Source: Bryobacteraceae bacterium
GTDB taxonomy: Bacteria > Acidobacteriota > Terriglobia > Bryobacterales > Bryobacteraceae
Direction of reading: 5' to 3'
Length of the DNA stretch: 64,000 bases
Assembly (NCBI GenBank): GCA_026129905.1
Contig: JAHCHE010000032.1
Span: 22,625-86,624 of the forward strand
The notes below the pieces were generated by a model, which did not search any database, was not told the origin of the DNA, and saw nothing but the letters and a program-made list of their open reading frames with translations. A program made the position numbers and the translations under genes. Below, one piece after another: positions 62,811 to 64,000 of this stretch (position 1 is the first letter of the stretch; every line of letters begins with the position of its first letter).

Positions 62811-64000
62811 ATGTCCCGATTCTCCCGGCGGCAGTTCCTGATCGGCGGCGCCGCCGGTTTGGCGCCGCTGGCCGCGCAACGGCGCGCGCCGGTCAAGCGG
62901 CCGAACATCGTGTTGATCGTCGCCGACGATCTCGCCGCGTGGATGTGCGGCTGCTACGGCAATCGGGAGATACGGACGCCGAACATCGACATGCTCGCGC
63001 GGATGGGCACGCGTTTCCAGCAGCCCTCCGTGGTGACGCCCATCTGCTCGGCGAGCCGCGCCACGCTGTTTACCGGCCGGACGCCGATGCAGCACGGCAT
63101 CCACGATTTCCTCACCGACAGGCCGATCGAGAACCCGCCGCAGGGCCAGGCCGCGCCGCCGGACTCGTTTGCCGACGAGATCATGATCTCCGATGTGCTG
63201 GCCAAGGAAGGCTATCGCTGCGGCTATGTCGGCAAATGGCACATGGGCAACGACGCCTCGCCTGGCCGCGGCTACGACTTCACCTACACGATGCTGGGCG
63301 GCTCCAGCCGGTACCAGAACCCCACCATGAGCCGGAACGGCCAGATCGCGGAGGAGAAGGGCTACCTAACCCACCTGACGACGCGCGCCGCCTGCGAATA
63401 CATCGACCAGCAGAAAACGGACCAGCCGTTTTTCCTGGTCATCAGCTATTTCAACCCGCACCTGCCCTACGACGGCCACCCGCAGAAGTACTACGACATG
63501 TACGCCGATGTGAACTTCGAGACCATCGGGTGGGAGCCGCCCGCGCCGAACGCGCTGCGCGAGAAAGAAATGCTTTCCGATATCGTCGGAAATCTGCGAA
63601 AATGCGCCGCCGCCACCACCGCGCTCGACGACCAGATTCCCTCGATCCTGCTGAAGCTCCGGGAGCGCGAAGTGTGGAGCGACACGCTCATCGTCTTCAC
63701 CGGCGACAACGGCTTTCTGCTCGGCCGCCACGGCCTCTGGAGCAAGGGTCACGCCTCCGACCCGATCAACATGTACGACGAAGTGATGCAGGTCCCGCTG
63801 ATCTTCTCCTGGCCCGGCGAGATCCCCGTCGAAGGCGCAAGACCCGAACTGGTGAGTTTCTACGACATTGTCCCGACCCTGTGCGAAGCGGCGGGCGTAA
63901 CGCCGCCGGAGCGGAACCTCTGCGGCCGCAGCTTCCTCACCATGGCCCGCGGCCGGTCGTTGCCCAAGGGCCAGTCGTGGCCCTCGACCGTATTCGGACA
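62811..64000 (+). CDS. Tat-exported sulfatase (arylsulfatase family), 3' end outside the window
   Basis: Open to the last base (396 codons visible). Start ATG 62811 with TTGGAGG. Twin-arginine signal SRRQFLIGGAAGLAPLAAQ. NIVLIVADDLAAWMCGCYG holds the metal Asps; PICSASRATLFTGR contains the C-x-A-S-R formylglycine site (Cys type, needing FGE, in place of the usual C-x-P-S-R). YVGKWHMG and PFFLVISYFNPHLPYDGH supply further residues, and IVFTGDNGFLLGRHGLWSKG the late D-N pair. It hydrolyses sulfate esters in the periplasm. Confidence 0.88.
   Translation, partial: MSRFSRRQFLIGGAAGLAPLAAQRRAPVKRPNIVLIVADDLAAWMCGCYGNREIRTPNIDMLARMGTRFQQPSVVTPICSASRATLFTGRTPMQHGIHDFLTDRPIENPPQGQAAPPDSFADEIMISDVLAKEGYRCGYVGKWHMGNDASPGRGYDFTYTMLGGSSRYQNPTMSRNGQIAEEKGYLTHLTTRAACEYIDQQKTDQPFFLVISYFNPHLPYDGHPQKYYDMYADVNFETIGWEPPAPNALREKEMLSDIVGNLRKCAAATTALDDQIPSILLKLREREVWSDTLIVFTGDNGFLLGRHGLWSKGHASDPINMYDEVMQVPLIFSWPGEIPVEGARPELVSFYDIVPTLCEAAGVTPPERNLCGRSFLTMARGRSLPKGQSWPSTVFG

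Overview
The window looks like chromosomal DNA of an acidobacterium, most likely of the Bryobacterales/Solibacter group. This is inferred from high GC, a VPS10/BNR-type propeller protein ending in what looks like the Solibacter-type C-terminal Ig-like domain (52883-54793), an Oar-like TonB-dependent receptor with a carboxypeptidase-regulatory N-domain, secreted SBBP and TolB propellers, PEP-CTERM proteins, a tricorn-like protease and a bacillithiol gene (bshA). No plasmid, phage or IS backbone is visible. Only one RNA gene was found, tRNA-Arg(TCG).

Layout. 0-8.2 kb: end of a cytochrome oxidase subunit III-like gene, then small-molecule and sugar oxidation genes (sorbosone dehydrogenase-like, enolase-superfamily, Rossmann epimerase, FAD amine oxidase-like, sugar isomerase, Gfo/Idh/MocA). 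8.2-14.6 kb: two paralogous secreted proteins of unknown function around a membrane-anchored regulator-propeller gene, then two PEP-CTERM proteins and a lipoprotein. 14.6-18.4 kb: an accessory scar with a truncated integrase at tRNA-Arg, an SBBP propeller gene, remnants of two toxin-antitoxin modules and a 190-bp duplication of the end of the tricorn gene. 18.4-31.2 kb: tricorn protease, transketolase/RpiB, cytochrome c plus PQQ dehydrogenase, a membrane protein and a large TonB-dependent receptor. 31.5-34.4 kb: YjbR-like protein, orphan cytosine methylase, DUF4143 ATPase. 34.4-38.5 kb: argF-argG-argH-argR with ARG-box-like operators over the argF start. 38.6-42.1 kb: NtrY/NtrX-like two-component pair. 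42.1-43.3 kb: RES/Xre toxin-antitoxin pair. 43.6-49.3 kb: a tightly packed four-gene glycoside operon (GT4, GH130-like, GT4, GH130). 49.4-55.3 kb: regulator, small envelope proteins, FecR protein, propeller protein, signal-bearing methyltransferase. 55.4-64 kb: NarL-type kinase, GH43-like lipoprotein and bshA; ECF sigma/anti-sigma, rsmA, a secreted toroid-like protein and a Tat sulfatase cut by the window edge.

The most unusual material is regulatory. A 30-bp block, 28/30 identical, with TGTAAC direct repeats and a TATTCT -10 element, precedes both secreted paralogs and lies beside a ToxR-like regulator gene. Several genes appear to have leaderless promoters whose operator palindromes cover the start codon (argF, DUF4143 ATPase, RES antitoxin). 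Two toxin genes have each lost their middle by an internal deletion with a frameshift. All domain assignments come from reading motifs and are not database results.
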